This document shows, in pieces, positions 1 to 11,379 of a stretch of DNA of 64,000 bases. The position numbers were made by a program, and so were the translations under genes. The DNA lies in the NCBI RefSeq assembly GCF_047495875.1, contig NC_092497.1, positions 75,501,463 through 75,565,462 of the forward strand. The letters are read 5' to 3'. The notes under the pieces are model-generated. The model searched no databases and had not been told where the DNA came from. It worked only from the letters and a program-made list of their open reading frames with translations. The DNA is from Pithys albifrons albifrons (taxonomy: Eukaryota; Chordata; Aves; Passeriformes; Thamnophilidae). The number at the start of each line of letters is the position of its first letter. The stretch's first letter is position 1.

Positions 1-440
1 AGGTCTGAGGGGAGGGCTTTGGAACTTGGACCCGATAGGTCAAGGGAATGGGTGGAGTGGCTAACTGATGACCCAAACAGCTAACAGGGAAACACCTGTC
101 AAGAGGCAGGAGCACTGGCCAAAAGGGGCTCAGGGATTGGGGCAGGAGGGGTGGAAGGGGCAGGCACATTTCCGGTGGACTGCTGGCAGCACAGTGCAGG
201 GATGGCAGCTGCAGGAGGGGCCACCCTGGCTCTGACCTGCTGGAGGGTCCCAGACATCACAGCAGTGGCACCCGGTGTGGCGGTTGTGTTGGCAGCATGC
301 GGCAGGGGACTGTGCGTGGATAGGGCTGGCCCGACCTAGGAGAATTGCCCCGGTGCCTCCACAGCACCATATCTTATTAGAGAAAAGCCACAAGGGGAAC
401 ACATGGTGGGGGGATGAACATGAGGTATAGAAACCGCAGG
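1..440. other. GC-rich patch of unknown origin
   Basis: This stretch is clearly richer in G and C than the AT-rich DNA that follows. It has G-runs and CA/TG-rich words, and the change is abrupt near position 440. Short open frames occur on both strands (130-465 on -, 151-339 on +), but they are low in complexity and resemble no family I know. It could be the edge of a repeat or retroviral fragment continuing left of the window, or a small CpG-containing host element. I cannot decide between these. Confidence 0.3.
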
Positions 441-1555
441 GGGGTACAGAACTTTCTGAACTCAAAACTGTACAGAGAAAACAGATTATCTTTAATCTCC
501 AACAAGTCTTTCATAGAATTCAGGGTGCCTTTCAGTGCTGTCTTTCTCTGTCATTTCACAGTGTATTCCCACAACTGTATGTTGTGCTTTGGTATTTGTA
601 GAGATCCTGATAAACTGATTTTCTGGTTCACTGGTTCACTTCTCTAGGTGACTCTGAGCAGAGGAAAGAAGGTCTGTAATGAATATCTATTGGAAAACCT
701 TTTCCCTCTCTCTAGCAATAAGTGGTAAAATTACTTTGATGCAATGAATGAAACTTGCAAGGGATGAATTTATGTTCAGATGGTCCAATGCCAGTCTGAA
801 TGATTTGGCTGAATGAGTACGGGGATGTTGTTCAACAAATTTCCTATTCATTTCCTCATTCGTCGTTGAAGTACCTGCTGTACTGAGCTAACATACTCAT
901 ATAAACTTGACATACTGAAGACAGGACAATTTTCCTGGCAGTACTTCTGAATTCAATTCTGGTTATTACATGCACAGTAATTAGCATTTATGATTGCATA
1001 TGGTGTCACTGAACAAGCTCAGCAAGCCAGTACCATAAGGTCTCTGCCTCTTGCATCTTCACTGATGCCTGCCACAGCAGCATGTGCAGGAGAAGCCTTC
1101 TCACATGCTTATTCCTCCCATTATTATAACAATTCATTCAGTTAAGACTGGAGTTTGGGAGTTATAGTTTAATAAAACCAATTATAACAAATATTTTAAA
1201 TAAATTAATATGTGAATAAAAGGTATCAGTGATGCTGTTAAATATTGGCTTTAATTTGCTGTTGTTACAAAATGCATTATTTTGGGGAAAAATAATGTCA
1301 CTTCTATGCAGATGTACAACAGAGCAAAAAAATAACAGCTATATGAAATATAGCAAAATACAACCATAGCCTATGAACAAACAATGCAAGATTCAACAAA
1401 ACAGAAGTGAATTGTTTCAACTGCATGCACAGAAGAAGTGGAGAGAGCAGAATTCATGCTGCCTTTCTAACATTTCGTAACATTAAAGTATATAGTATGT
1501 GCTTAGTCTTCAAGAAAAGTAAACCATCCGCTCGTGTTTCCTTATGGTTAAGTGG
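441..1555. other. AT-rich noncoding DNA, nothing recognised
   Basis: The DNA is AT-rich and holds only short open frames (414-647 and 1407-1622 on +) with no recognisable domain. The second frame runs by chance into the CR1 element that begins at 1556. I see no repeat boundary, RNA gene or promoter here. Confidence 0.5.
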
Positions 1556-3339
1556 TCAACTGGAGCTGCAGCTGACTAGACCCATGGGGAACAACAAAAA
1601 GAGTTTTTTTCAAATACATTAATGGCAAGAGGCAGTATAGAAATATCATTGACCTGTTACAGGATGAGGATGGTCACCTCAGAAAGAGGGACAAAGACAA
1701 GGCAGAGGTGTTTAATGCTTTCTTTACCTCTGTCTTCAGAATGAGGAAGCAAGGGGGTTTCAGTGTCTTGAACTGGGCGACCATGGATATGGGAATGATC
1801 AGCTCCCAGTTATGCGTGAACTGTTACGGGATCAGGTGCTCCAGATGGATCCCTACAAATCTGATGGGGCCTCATGGGATTCATCCCAGAATTCTCAAGT
1901 TGCTACCTGATCTCATCAGATAACCTCTCTCAATGATTTTTGAGCAGTCTTGGGAATCTGGAGAGGTCCAGCTGATTGGAAGCTGGTGAACTTTGTCACA
2001 ATTTTCAAAAAGGGCCCTGGAAACTCAAGGCGTGTCAGTCTCATTTCAGTGCCTTATAAAGTTATGGAGAAGATTATTTGGGGACATATTGAAAAACATG
2101 TGAAATATAAAGCTGTCATCAGCCACAGCCAGCACAGCCTCATGAGAGGAAAGTCCTGCTTATCAACCCTGACTTCCTTCTATGACAAGGTAACACACTT
2201 ATTCCACATGGGAACCCAGCTGATGGAATCCATTTGGATTTCAGTAAAGCTTTCCATACTGCCTCTCACAGGATCCTTCTGGACAAAATGTCCAGCGCAC
2301 AGCTGGATGAACACACCATGTGGATGAGCACATCAGCTGGATGAACACATCAGGCTGGTGATCTGTCACTAGTGGGGTTCCACAGGCCTCCATCTTGAGC
2401 CCTGTGCTATTCAACATCTTAATAACTGACTTGGGTGCAGGACTTGAAGGGATACTGAACAAGTCTGCAGATGACACAAAACTAGGAGGAGCTGGTGACT
2501 CCCTTGAAGACAGGGAGACCCTGCAGAGAGATCTGGAAAAATCACCAATCATGTCAAGTTTCACAAGGGGAAGTGCCGGATTCTGCACCTGGGTTGGGAG
2601 AACCCTGGTTGTTTGTACAGACTGGGGAATGAGATTCTGGAAAGCAGTGCCATGTAAAGGGACCTGAGGGTCCTGGTTGATGGCAAGTTGAATCTGAGTC
2701 ACCAGTGCCCTGACAGCCAGGAGGATCAACCATGTCTGGGGGGCATCACGCACAGCATCGGCAGCCGGTCAAGGGAGGGGATTGTCTTGCTCTGCTCTGC
2801 AGTGGGGCAGCTTCACCTTGAATATTTTCTGCAGTTTTGGGCACTACAACATAGAAAGATATTAAGCTCTTAGAGAGTGTACAGAGGAGGGCAAGAAAGA
2901 TGGTGAAGGGCTTGAGGAGAAGCCATGTGAGGAGCAGCTGAGGTCACTTGGTCTGTTGAGCCTGGAGAAGAGGAGACTGAGGGGAGACGTCATTGCAGGT
3001 ACAACCTCCTTGTGAGAAGAAGAGGGACAGGCACTGATCTCTTTTCTATGGTGACCAGTAACAGAACTCAAGGGAATGGCCTGAAATTGTGTCAGGGGAG
3101 CTTTGGGTTGGAGATTAGGAAAAGGTTTTTCAGTCAGAGGATGGTTGGGCATTGGAATAAGCTCTGCAGGGAAGTGGTCACAGCACCAAGACTGGTAGAG
3201 TTCAAGAAGCATTTGGATGATACTCTTGGGGACATGTTGTGACTCTTGGGGACGGTCTTGTGGTGCAGTAGGAGGTGGACTCAGTGATCCTTGTGGATCC
3301 ATTCCAACTCAGCATATTCTCTGATTCTGTGATTCTGTG
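1556..3339 (+). mobile_element. CR1 LINE, 5'-truncated, decayed reverse transcriptase
   Basis: This is a CR1 non-LTR retrotransposon on the + strand. It begins inside ORF2 just before the reverse transcriptase and runs through the C-terminal domain and the 3' UTR. The end, 3318-3339, has the repeated ATTCTGTG-type octamers that mark avian CR1 tails. In broken frames one can read a region like 'GNNKKSFF' (from about 1590), 'AEVFNAFF' (about 1705), 'MSPVLFN' (2395) and 'ADDTKLGG' (about 2467). The last is the catalytic loop, where the usual FADD has become SADD. Many frameshifts and stops are present, and about 80 bases are missing near 2350, next to a 16-base direct repeat (2300-2315 and 2334-2349). 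The copy is dead and 5'-truncated, as most CR1 copies are. The 3' UTR resembles those of the copies at 16.75 and 42.8 kb, which suggests related subfamilies. Confidence 0.93.
1560..3240 (+). pseudogene. CR1 ORF2 remnant: reverse transcriptase and C-terminal part
   Basis: This is the protein-coding part of the CR1 copy. In the family, ORF2 encodes an endonuclease followed by a reverse transcriptase that copies the element's RNA at a nicked chromosomal site. Here only the reverse transcriptase and C-terminal parts remain, split over several frames. Pieces are open at 1708-1923, 1950-2327, 2395-2667 and 3012-3242. The piece at 1950-2327 carries the 'DWKLVN..IFKKG' stretch and 'VMEKII'. The first aromatic residue of the FADD box is lost. 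No intact product is possible. The boundaries of the decayed frame are approximate. Confidence 0.85.
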
Positions 3340-3704
3340 CTGGTCAGACAGTTTTTTAAGTCCTCACAGAGCTTTCTTTTAAATGTGTAGAAATCTCCCT
3401 GTGCTATTCAGAGGGCTCTTAATCTGACTACAGTGCATACAGTGCATTTGCATACCCTATGCGTGTAGAAAGCTCCCAATAATTATAAGACTTCTGCCAA
3501 AGAGAAATACTGAGACACCCTAGACATGAAATGTGTCTCCATAATTCTGAGATAATGAACATTTTATTGCTCAGTTTCACATCATGCTCATCAACCATGC
3601 AAGCACCAATGTAGGCAGGAATAGAGAAGGAACAGAAGATATCATTATATCCCTGAGTAAATCTTTAATTCTTAAATGTTACATGTATCTCAAATAGTAC
3701 TGTT
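3340..3704. other. AT-rich noncoding DNA
   Basis: This is the short AT-rich spacer between the CR1 tail and a possible older CR1 relic. I see no open frame of note and no repeat. Confidence 0.5.
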
Positions 3705-3870
3705 GAACTGGAGATAATTCAAAGAAAGGCCACAAAGAAAATACAGGTCATTGTAGCAGCTCACATGAAAGAAATGCCTCAGTAACATACTACAGTTCTA
3801 GGTCTTCATACCTGAAGAGGTTAAAATGAAGAATTGGCAAATCCCAAGTGGTGCAGTGAAGATGAATACA
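3705..3870 (+). mobile_element. Possible ancient CR1 relic
   Basis: The stretch around 3708-3755 translates to something like 'ELEIIQRKATKKIQVI'. That fits the conserved CR1 segment just upstream of the 3' end of ORF2 (the 'xxVQRRATKM' region). At about 3813-3830 a word like 'GAAGAGGTTAAAA' also fits this region. Divergence is heavy and there is no recognisable 3' end, so both ends are rough. It could be chance similarity in a purine-rich stretch. Confidence 0.35.
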
Positions 3871-6860
3871 GCATGATTATGCATACTTTTTTTCAAATTC
3901 TGATGCTGAGGGCAATCAAAAAAAAAGAAAAAGAACAAAAAACAGGAGCATGCTCTGGAAGCCACAGGAGAAGTCTCAAACCTTCATACCTCTCCAAATA
4001 TGCAGTGTAGCTGTGTAACATTTCCAAAGCTTCTTGTGGGTACCATGATTGAATAAGGTTTCAAAAATTGCTGGAGATATCATTGGAAGGAACATTTACT
4101 AAAAACCTTTAAAACATGAGATACCATCACTCTGAGGAGGTACCACAGCAATCAGTTTACAGCCCACATGACAGTAGGAAAAGATTGTAGTTATTACTCT
4201 GCTCCTTCTGTCTTTGCCTTCTTCTCCAGACACCTGCCTACACAGGTAGAGGTTCCTGTTATGAGGAGATATTTGATCTTCCAGGGCACAATTATTCTCA
4301 CCTGATTGTTTGAATGCAGCCATGACTTTCAGCAATAAAATTTCTGACAGTGGGATTTTCATATGTATTGTGAAGTATAAATTGCAATACTGTCAATGTT
4401 CTGTACCATTTTTATTATTTGGCAATATTTTTTCTGCAATGAAATCAGGGGTTTTTTTCTTTAAATTAGATTTTTGGTGATTAACTAAAAGGAGCTGACA
4501 AAGAAATTTCACGTATTCAAACAAACTCAATCTTAAATAGAAACTCGTCTCACTCAAATGGAGTCCTTATGTTACTTCTTCCACTATTGAGCACTCCTTA
4601 CATTATTCAAGATTTTGATATAATTGTGTTCCTATTTGCTACGTTTTTTCTATATGGAAGGTGCTTAGGAATTACTGGAATCTGTAGTGAAAATGACTGC
4701 AACAATAGCCAATACACAAAGGACATGAAGTGATGGAAGAGAAAAATTTGTGTTCATATACTTTTCAGTTATCACCCTGACATTTTCCCTGAGATTACTC
4801 AGATGCTCAACTCCTATTCCCTAAGTGACTTCAAAAAAATCTCAATCAGGTATTTCTTGTACCAATGACAGGTTTTTTGAGGCAACTCAGAAATGGAAGT
4901 ATGTGGAAGATATAAGTGGCATTAATTGAACAGTTCCACTATTAGAAGTCAGATGAAAAAAAGCCCTGCAGATTGTATGATCTATGTTCAGGTCCCTGTG
5001 TTGCTTGGCTATGGTCCCCCAAATGTCCCAGGGTGAAGGTCTTCACTCCAGGTCGTACTGCTACTACCATCCCAGATTTCTTAACAGAGCAAGATGATCT
5101 TGTCCCAAACCTTTCAAAACTGTAGATTATGTGTGGAGAACTGGTTGCTTCTGTACTGTATATGTCTTTATAAATTCCTCTCTCCGTAGGATGTCAAATG
5201 GGAAAATGCTGACATTCCTATGTAGCAATGAGCAAGACAGCTCACCATTATTTAAACTTTCAGCTTTTTAATTAAAAGTGCAGCTGCTTTTAAACTCTTA
5301 CCTGTTTATTCATGTGTTTTGTATGCCACTGTAGATTTATCTCTAAGACAAAAGCAACAAAACATTGTCTTTTCCTAAAAGCTGATAAATCTGGGATAGA
5401 AAGAAACACTTAAGCCATTAATTCCAAAATAACATGGTCTTCAAAACTGTTAAATAATGAATGATTTAGAAAAATATGAATGAAAAGGAGCAAACCCTAA
5501 AAAAAAACCCAACAAAACTTGCTGCTGTGTTTCTACCATGCAGTAAAATCCACAGTGAGTAAACAGAAAATTCATCACTATCTTTACAAATTAAACAAAC
5601 CTAGAAAAACTCCACCAAGTCTTAAATAACAGCCACTTCCCTGATGATTCTAAAGATGTTCTTTGAATGAGAGCTGGAAGCAGAGGCTTACACTGAGAAT
5701 GGCCAATTCACTGGTGGTCATGTTTATTTCCATAAATCAGACAGAAATAAATGCTACTTATAAATGAACGAAGATTTTAGTCTGTAGTGGATCCTAAATT
5801 GATTATGGGGGGTAATGTAATTAATAAGTAGCAGGAGAAAGTGAGGACAAGTAAGCCTTATACCACAGAAGAACATTTCAGAACCATCTATTTTCTACAA
5901 ATCATTTGAAGGGTTGGGTTGACACAAATGTATAGTAAATCCCACTAATCATGTCTACATAACACATAGCTTCTTTCAAAGGAAAATGGTGTCTCGATGT
6001 CCATGTAGGCTGAGTTTGTTTCACTTCAGAAACACTGCTGACCAAGAGCCTTCCTTATTCTTGATGCTTTTGTATTCTGCCCTTCTTCCCTCTTTGTCCA
6101 CTTGTGTTGAGCTCTGAGTTTGTGATGGTAAATAAACACAAAAAGTACACATGAGAGTGCATGATGAGTTAGAGGATGTAGATGCAGAAGGAGCTGTGGC
6201 AGTCAGCAGGACGTACTAGATGAGTCAGGCAAAAATGGTGAGAAACCTTAACAACCTGAGGAAAACTACCTGTAGTAGCAGAAATCAGGTTTCTGTGAAG
6301 AGACACTTGGTTGTCTTAAGTGACTGGGAAGCTGCAGCATGTTTCACACTGTGAAGCTTTCTTGTATTCAAGCCAGCAAAAGGATCGAGAGTGTCTGTAT
6401 ATGATACTAACAGACTCAATCTGACAAAGGCATTAGGCAACTGTTTATATGTTGCTTATTTTAGAAAGCCACTGTTCATGCTGTTAAAATATTTATACAG
6501 TGATAACGTTTTGAATAGGGAGATATTTCGTGCTAAGGGTTTTCTTATTTTATGCACTACTTATACATTATGTGCCACCTTCATTGTGTTTAGCAACACC
6601 TAATTTATTCCCATTTGATCCTGGGAAGTTGTAATTCAACCTGGGCATATTAGCAATTGCCTCCTCTTTCCATAAGCAGAGCTCCAGCATACTGGGATAT
6701 TTGCCATAACAATCGCTGAAGAGTAATGAATGCACAATCTTTAGAGACCATCCCTAGGAGGTTTGACACAAGTATTGTGCTCTTTTAGTACAGTGACACA
6801 GTTCACGACTGCAGTGTCATTGTAAACTGAAGAATGAGTAGATTCCTTTCTCATTAGTAG
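3871..6860. other. AT-rich noncoding DNA, nothing recognised
   Basis: Nearly 3 kb of AT-rich sequence. The only frames over 60 codons (4099-4362 on -, 6391-6603 on +) have no recognisable domain, no supporting splice or promoter context, and a composition like the surrounding noncoding DNA. No repeat family was recognised. Confidence 0.5.
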
Positions 6861-6962
6861 CATAGAATCAGCTGAGTTGGAAAAGAACTCTGAGATCCTC
6901 AGGTCCAACCCTTGATCCACTACCACCATGATGACTAGACTATGGCACTAAGTGCTGCATTT
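6861..6962 (-). mobile_element. CR1 LINE 3' end, short fragment
   Basis: Read on the minus strand, this ends in the CR1 3' UTR. On the + strand it starts with CATAGAATCA, then 'GAGTTGGAAAAGA', 'GGTCCAACCC' and 'ACTACCACCATGATGACTAGACTATGGCACTAAGTGC' in diverged form, the order seen in CR1 3' UTRs. Only about 100 bases remain, so the copy was strongly 5'-truncated at insertion. Confidence 0.85.
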
Positions 6963-8616
6963 GGTCTCATAGTTTTATTTACTGTATGGTGAAAATGGTA
7001 GAGCAAAACTACTAGTAACTGGAATTACGAGTTTTTCTAAATTCCTGGTTTCCACAGTACCTAAAAACAAAAAAAAAAAGGTGACAAAGTTTTGAACCTG
7101 TGAACAGGAGAGCTGCTGTCCCATAATTTTAGAATTAAATATATTCCCAGTCATTTATTGAAAACTTCACCACCATTATTTTACTTTTTACTGACTCGAT
7201 TATTTCAAATTTTATTTGCAGCAATATTTGGCTACACACATTTTATACCAGTACAGAAAACCACACATACAAACACACATGTATGTAAATATGTAAGGAC
7301 TATTTAAATTTTTCTGCTCCTTGTATGTATCCAGTAGGTATTTAATGTAATAGTACATGAAGGGTGAAGTACCCAGTTAAATTTTTAAAGTCAAATATAA
7401 TATCTCAACTATGTTATATGAGCAAATATGTCTGCACATATGTGTTTCTACATTAATAAATACAACAAGCTAGCAGTGATTTTTGTGGTCAGCAAACTGT
7501 GTCAACCTGTGATTTTGTATACAACTAAGTAAGCTGCTTGCTGTCATGGAGGGCAGGAAGGGATAATTGTGTTAAATAATTAATTAACAGGATGAAAGTG
7601 TAACAAAGATATCTGAACAACAGGGCAGAATTTCAAGGTCTCATTTGGAAATAATCTCTACTAGTGCTTTTGCTGATTACATTTAGGTATAATTTCCAAT
7701 ACATTAGAGAATTTACTGTGCCCTTCAGGAGCTAGGAATGCATCAATTCAAGGCATTTGGTTTTGAAGGTATTTTCAATATTACCAAAGAGACAATTTTC
7801 CTCCTGTCTGATGATGTCCTTTTGGCTCCAGTATCAAAATCGTTATGCATTTTTTGTAGCCATATAGATGTATCAGAGTACCTCATGCTTCACAAATGCA
7901 AGTTAAACTTCACTTGTGATTAAATTTGAATGAAAGGATATGACTAATTTCTAACAAATGTGATGAACCTCTGTCTTTGTTGGGATGCCTACAGAAATTT
8001 AATCTCCTAACAATTTAATCACTCTACATAAAAATACTAATATATGGGGAAACTTCACAGGATGAAGGAGAAAACCATATTCTCCTTTGAACAAAGGCTA
8101 TGAAGCAAGGTGTAGCCAGCTGATGAACTAAACTATGAGATTATTTTTTGAATGAGAAAAACAACCTTCAGACTATGCTCTACCATTTTTTTGAATATTG
8201 TTCCATAGAGGTTCAACAGGGACTTGTGGCCTGTTCAGCATGGATGTGGAGCAATGGCACACTCAGGTGCATGTGTGGCCCCTTAGATGTGAGTACCAGC
8301 TTACAGACTTTCCTAACAGTGCGTTTGGAAAATAGTATCCTTTGAATCATGCCCCTTTTGGGGAAAAAGTCAGTCAGGACACCGAAACCTCAAGGACCAG
8401 CTCCAGAAGCAAGCAAATAAAAATCCTGAAATGCAAATACCATGCACGACTGCATTGAGCCACTTCTGACATGTATGGGATGGCACATGTGAACCCTTTC
8501 TCAGCCATCTGCCCTGTTTCTGGCCCGGAAGTTGTCCTGGATTCTACCATTGCAGTAAAACTGAAATGGGAAACACACAGCCGACTCTGTTGTAAATTGG
8601 GACTTGGCTCATGAGA
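6963..8616. other. AT-rich noncoding DNA, nothing recognised
   Basis: An AT-rich stretch with a few short CA/TG-rich words near 7260-7290. The open frames at 7738-7923 and 8148-8345 on + are short and not recognisable. No repeat family was seen. Confidence 0.5.
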
Positions 8617-8725
8617 AACAATTCATGAAGTTTAAGGTCAGAAGGGACCATTATATCATCTAGTTTGACCTTGTGTATATCATAGGCCATTACATTTCAT
8701 CTAGTTATGACTGCATCTTACTCCA
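8617..8725 (-). mobile_element. Ancient CR1-type LINE tail
   Basis: On the + strand one reads 'TTTAAGGTCAGAAGGGACC', then 'ATCATCTAGTTTGACC', then 'ATCATAGGCCATTACA'. This order is the minus-strand 3' end of old CR1 families that are common in turtles and crocodilians and persist as relics in birds. It differs clearly from the younger avian CR1 tails in this window. Only the tail is left. Confidence 0.65.
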
Positions 8726-10269
8726 TTAACTCTGTTTTATTTATGTGTGCTTTCCTGCAAGGCGGCTAGACTTAAAGTCAAGACAGGGAGAGGCAGATAC
8801 TTGTTCCTCTCCTTGAAAGTGAGTCTAATGGCTGCTCCGTCTTGGATCAAGTAAGGAAAGATGTGTTCTCAATTTTCTTCTTAATATATTGGACCTTTTC
8901 CCACATGCTGGCTTGTGCCTTTATGTGCTATAACAAAGATCATTAAAAAACATTGTCCATTTCCATTCTATTTTAAGATTATTTCTTGGTTTGGGGTTTT
9001 TTGAGAAGAAAAATCAAATTTATTACCTTTTTGCCTAGTAAATGCTCTCCTTGTTTCAGTCCTAGTATCAGTTTTATGATTCTTCATGTTTTTTGGTGTT
9101 GTTTTAAAATTCTGAAGGATTCTTTTAGCAGTCAGTTTTGTACTGTGCAGACAGATAAAATTACCTTAATCTCCTCTCCTATTCACTTCTTCCTTGTTCA
9201 TACATTCAATGCTCTTATTAACTTTGTTATCACATCAGTGAAATTTCTCATGTTGAATTGCTTTTGCATTATGACCTCTAATGCTCATTCAGGGCCATGG
9301 AGCCCAAGGATATGTTTCCATGTACTCTGAGGGCTTCCTGCTTTCTTTGCTCCTAAGCATGCGAGCTAGCACTTACATACATCCAGGGCCCTGCTGTATG
9401 GATTTTTTTTTATCACTTCACTCATTTCCGTGATGAGTAAAGGATCAAACTCTATAGCACCCTCCCATAAATGGCTTCTTTTAGCCTCAGGCTACCTGAT
9501 GATCACATGAGAAATGAAAGTGCTATTGTACTGCAAAGTAACCCTAAGGTTCCAAAATTAAAGGCATATTTGTATGCTTGGCCTTGAGATCTCAAACATT
9601 TGCAGTTCAAAAGCTTAAAACTAGTCATAAAAATTAAGATCTTGTGTGTTATTACTGTTCTTAGTTTTGAATCCTCCACATCTGTAAGATCACCTTTTCG
9701 ATGCTATTTCTGTTAAGACTGAAAACATGCAAAGAATGAAAAGACAATTGCTTATTTAAATAAGAATGGAAGATACTAAAAATAGAAATACCACCCTAAT
9801 GAACTTGATATCCTGATTGAGTTTAAGAAGTCAGCAGAACTGTAAAAAATTACTTAAATGCTTTCTCTTAAAAGCTACTATTTTCTCAAGTGAATTTAGT
9901 AAGGCTGACATGGTAAAAAACAGTTAATGGGAGTTAGGCATCATGGGATTTTTCTGTTCATGTCAGTTTGTTCATCCTGAACATAACATCAGTGATCCTT
10001 CTCTCTATGACTGCAACATTCTCCTGCAAAAGCAAGCGATATTGCAGTTTGCATTTATATTGGTCACAAAGTGGAATTAGCAAAATGAGTCAACCTTATA
10101 TCCCTTGCTATAAAGCATATTTTATTTAAAACCTTGTGTATCCCCTGCCCTTCGTTTCACAGATATGTACTTCAGCTTTTGAATGCATTGTTGGATAACA
10201 AGAGACAAAGTGCACTGAAGGTGGAAAAACTCCATAAACCAAGGGAAAAACCTGGCCTTCATTAAGGAA
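8726..10269. other. AT-rich noncoding DNA, nothing recognised
   Basis: The longest frame, 8986-9330 on +, reads through a T-rich stretch. It gives a Phe/Ile/Cys-rich peptide with no domain and is probably chance. No repeat family was recognised. Confidence 0.5.
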
Positions 10270-10335
10270 AACTCATGGTGAAATCCAACCTCCACTGAAG
10301 TCAGTGGAAAAACCCCACTGAATTCACAGAAGTCA
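10270..10335. repeat. Small palindromic relic, possible old amniote repeat
   Basis: The words 'GTGAAATCCAACC', CCACTGA-AG-TCAGTGG (10292-10307, a perfect 7-base stem) and 'AACCCCACTGAATTCA' follow each other. They resemble an old palindromic interspersed repeat seen widely in reptile genomes, built around ACTGAAGTCAATGG-type words. The match is short and the family name is uncertain. Confidence 0.3.
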
Positions 10336-11332
10336 TGGCTTTGCTTTGCTTTCTAATGTGAGTGTTGGAGAGATCAGTCTGACTCTTGCACATTTCCTAG
10401 CTTGTAGGCTAACCAGCCTCCATCTGGAAAATAACAAATTAATTGAGACACATCCAAATAATTATCTTCTCTCAATCTTCAGAGTCTCTCTTAAGGCTAG
10501 TTTCAAACTGCATTCCCATACTTGATAATATATCCTTATGTTTACCTAACATACCACAGGGCAGTGTTTCCTGAACTTTTTCACTTCTCCATTGCAACAT
10601 AAATCTTTTTCCCACTCACACCCAGCTTCTCTTTCACCTCTCTAGGTGTTGAGCCTCGAGTGGAGGGTGCAGGTACAGACACAGCCTGCTTCCTGCCCTG
10701 ATGGACAAGGCCTTGGTGAAGCAGCAATGGCAGAACAGCTTGCTGTGTGGTGGATGGATGCTTTCCTCAGCGTATTGTTCCAAGGAAACATCACTAGAGA
10801 AACTCGTGATGCCAGGGGAAGGAATGGAGTAAGAGTGATTGATGCATTTGCTGTCAGTTGAATAGATGTACTCACTTTGGGTTATAAAATACTGATACCC
10901 GTGCTACTCTGAATATCCTGTGGTTATGTACTCCTACTGTGGATGCAGGCTGTTCTCTCAAAATTCTGCAATCCAAAAAAACTGCAAAAATCTTTACTCG
11001 CGCCCCACTCATAGCAAAGATGTGTTTGGTGAACAGTTTAAGAAAAGTGCTGTGACAGGGAATCACATCTGGACAGAGCACACAGGGGCTGATGCTGTCT
11101 GATTTCTGGCCACAGAGAAGTGCTGGTAAGGGTGAAGGAACAAGGTACAAGAGAGCAATGTTGCCCTTGGGCCTGCTCCTGGTTCTCTGAAGCCCTTCAC
11201 CACATTTGTTCTCAATGGCTTACCCTTACACCTTCTGGTGCGTCCCTATAGAAACCTGTTTAAGTGACATGCTGCCTGCATAATTAATTTCATTCTGGAT
11301 CATCCTGCTTAGGCGATCCTCTTTGTTTGACC
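10336..11332. other. AT-rich noncoding DNA, nothing recognised
   Basis: Open frames lie opposite each other at 10642-10875 (-) and 10646-10861 (+), and again at 10872-11150 (-) and 10920-11102 (+). Overlapping pairs like these fit chance better than genes, and none has a recognisable domain. Confidence 0.5.
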
Positions 11333-11379
11333 AAGAAGAAAAAAACCCAAAACAAAAAACCCCAACCCAAACCAAAACA
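11333..11379. repeat. A/C-rich low-complexity tract
   Basis: A run made almost only of A and C (AAAACCC-type words), as the + strand shows. It has no fixed unit. Confidence 0.8.

Noticed and set aside
2241..2753. A 170-codon minus-strand open frame
   Set aside because: It lies antisense to the reverse transcriptase of the + strand CR1. The same antisense pattern appears in the other CR1 copies.
2862..3302. A 146-codon minus-strand open frame, Ser/Pro-rich
   Set aside because: It is antisense to the C-terminal region and 3' UTR of the same CR1, so the composition comes from the LINE.
8986..9330. A 114-codon hydrophobic + strand frame
   Set aside because: It is T-rich DNA giving Phe/Ile/Cys-rich peptide, with no domain and no promoter. 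Chance is the simplest explanation.
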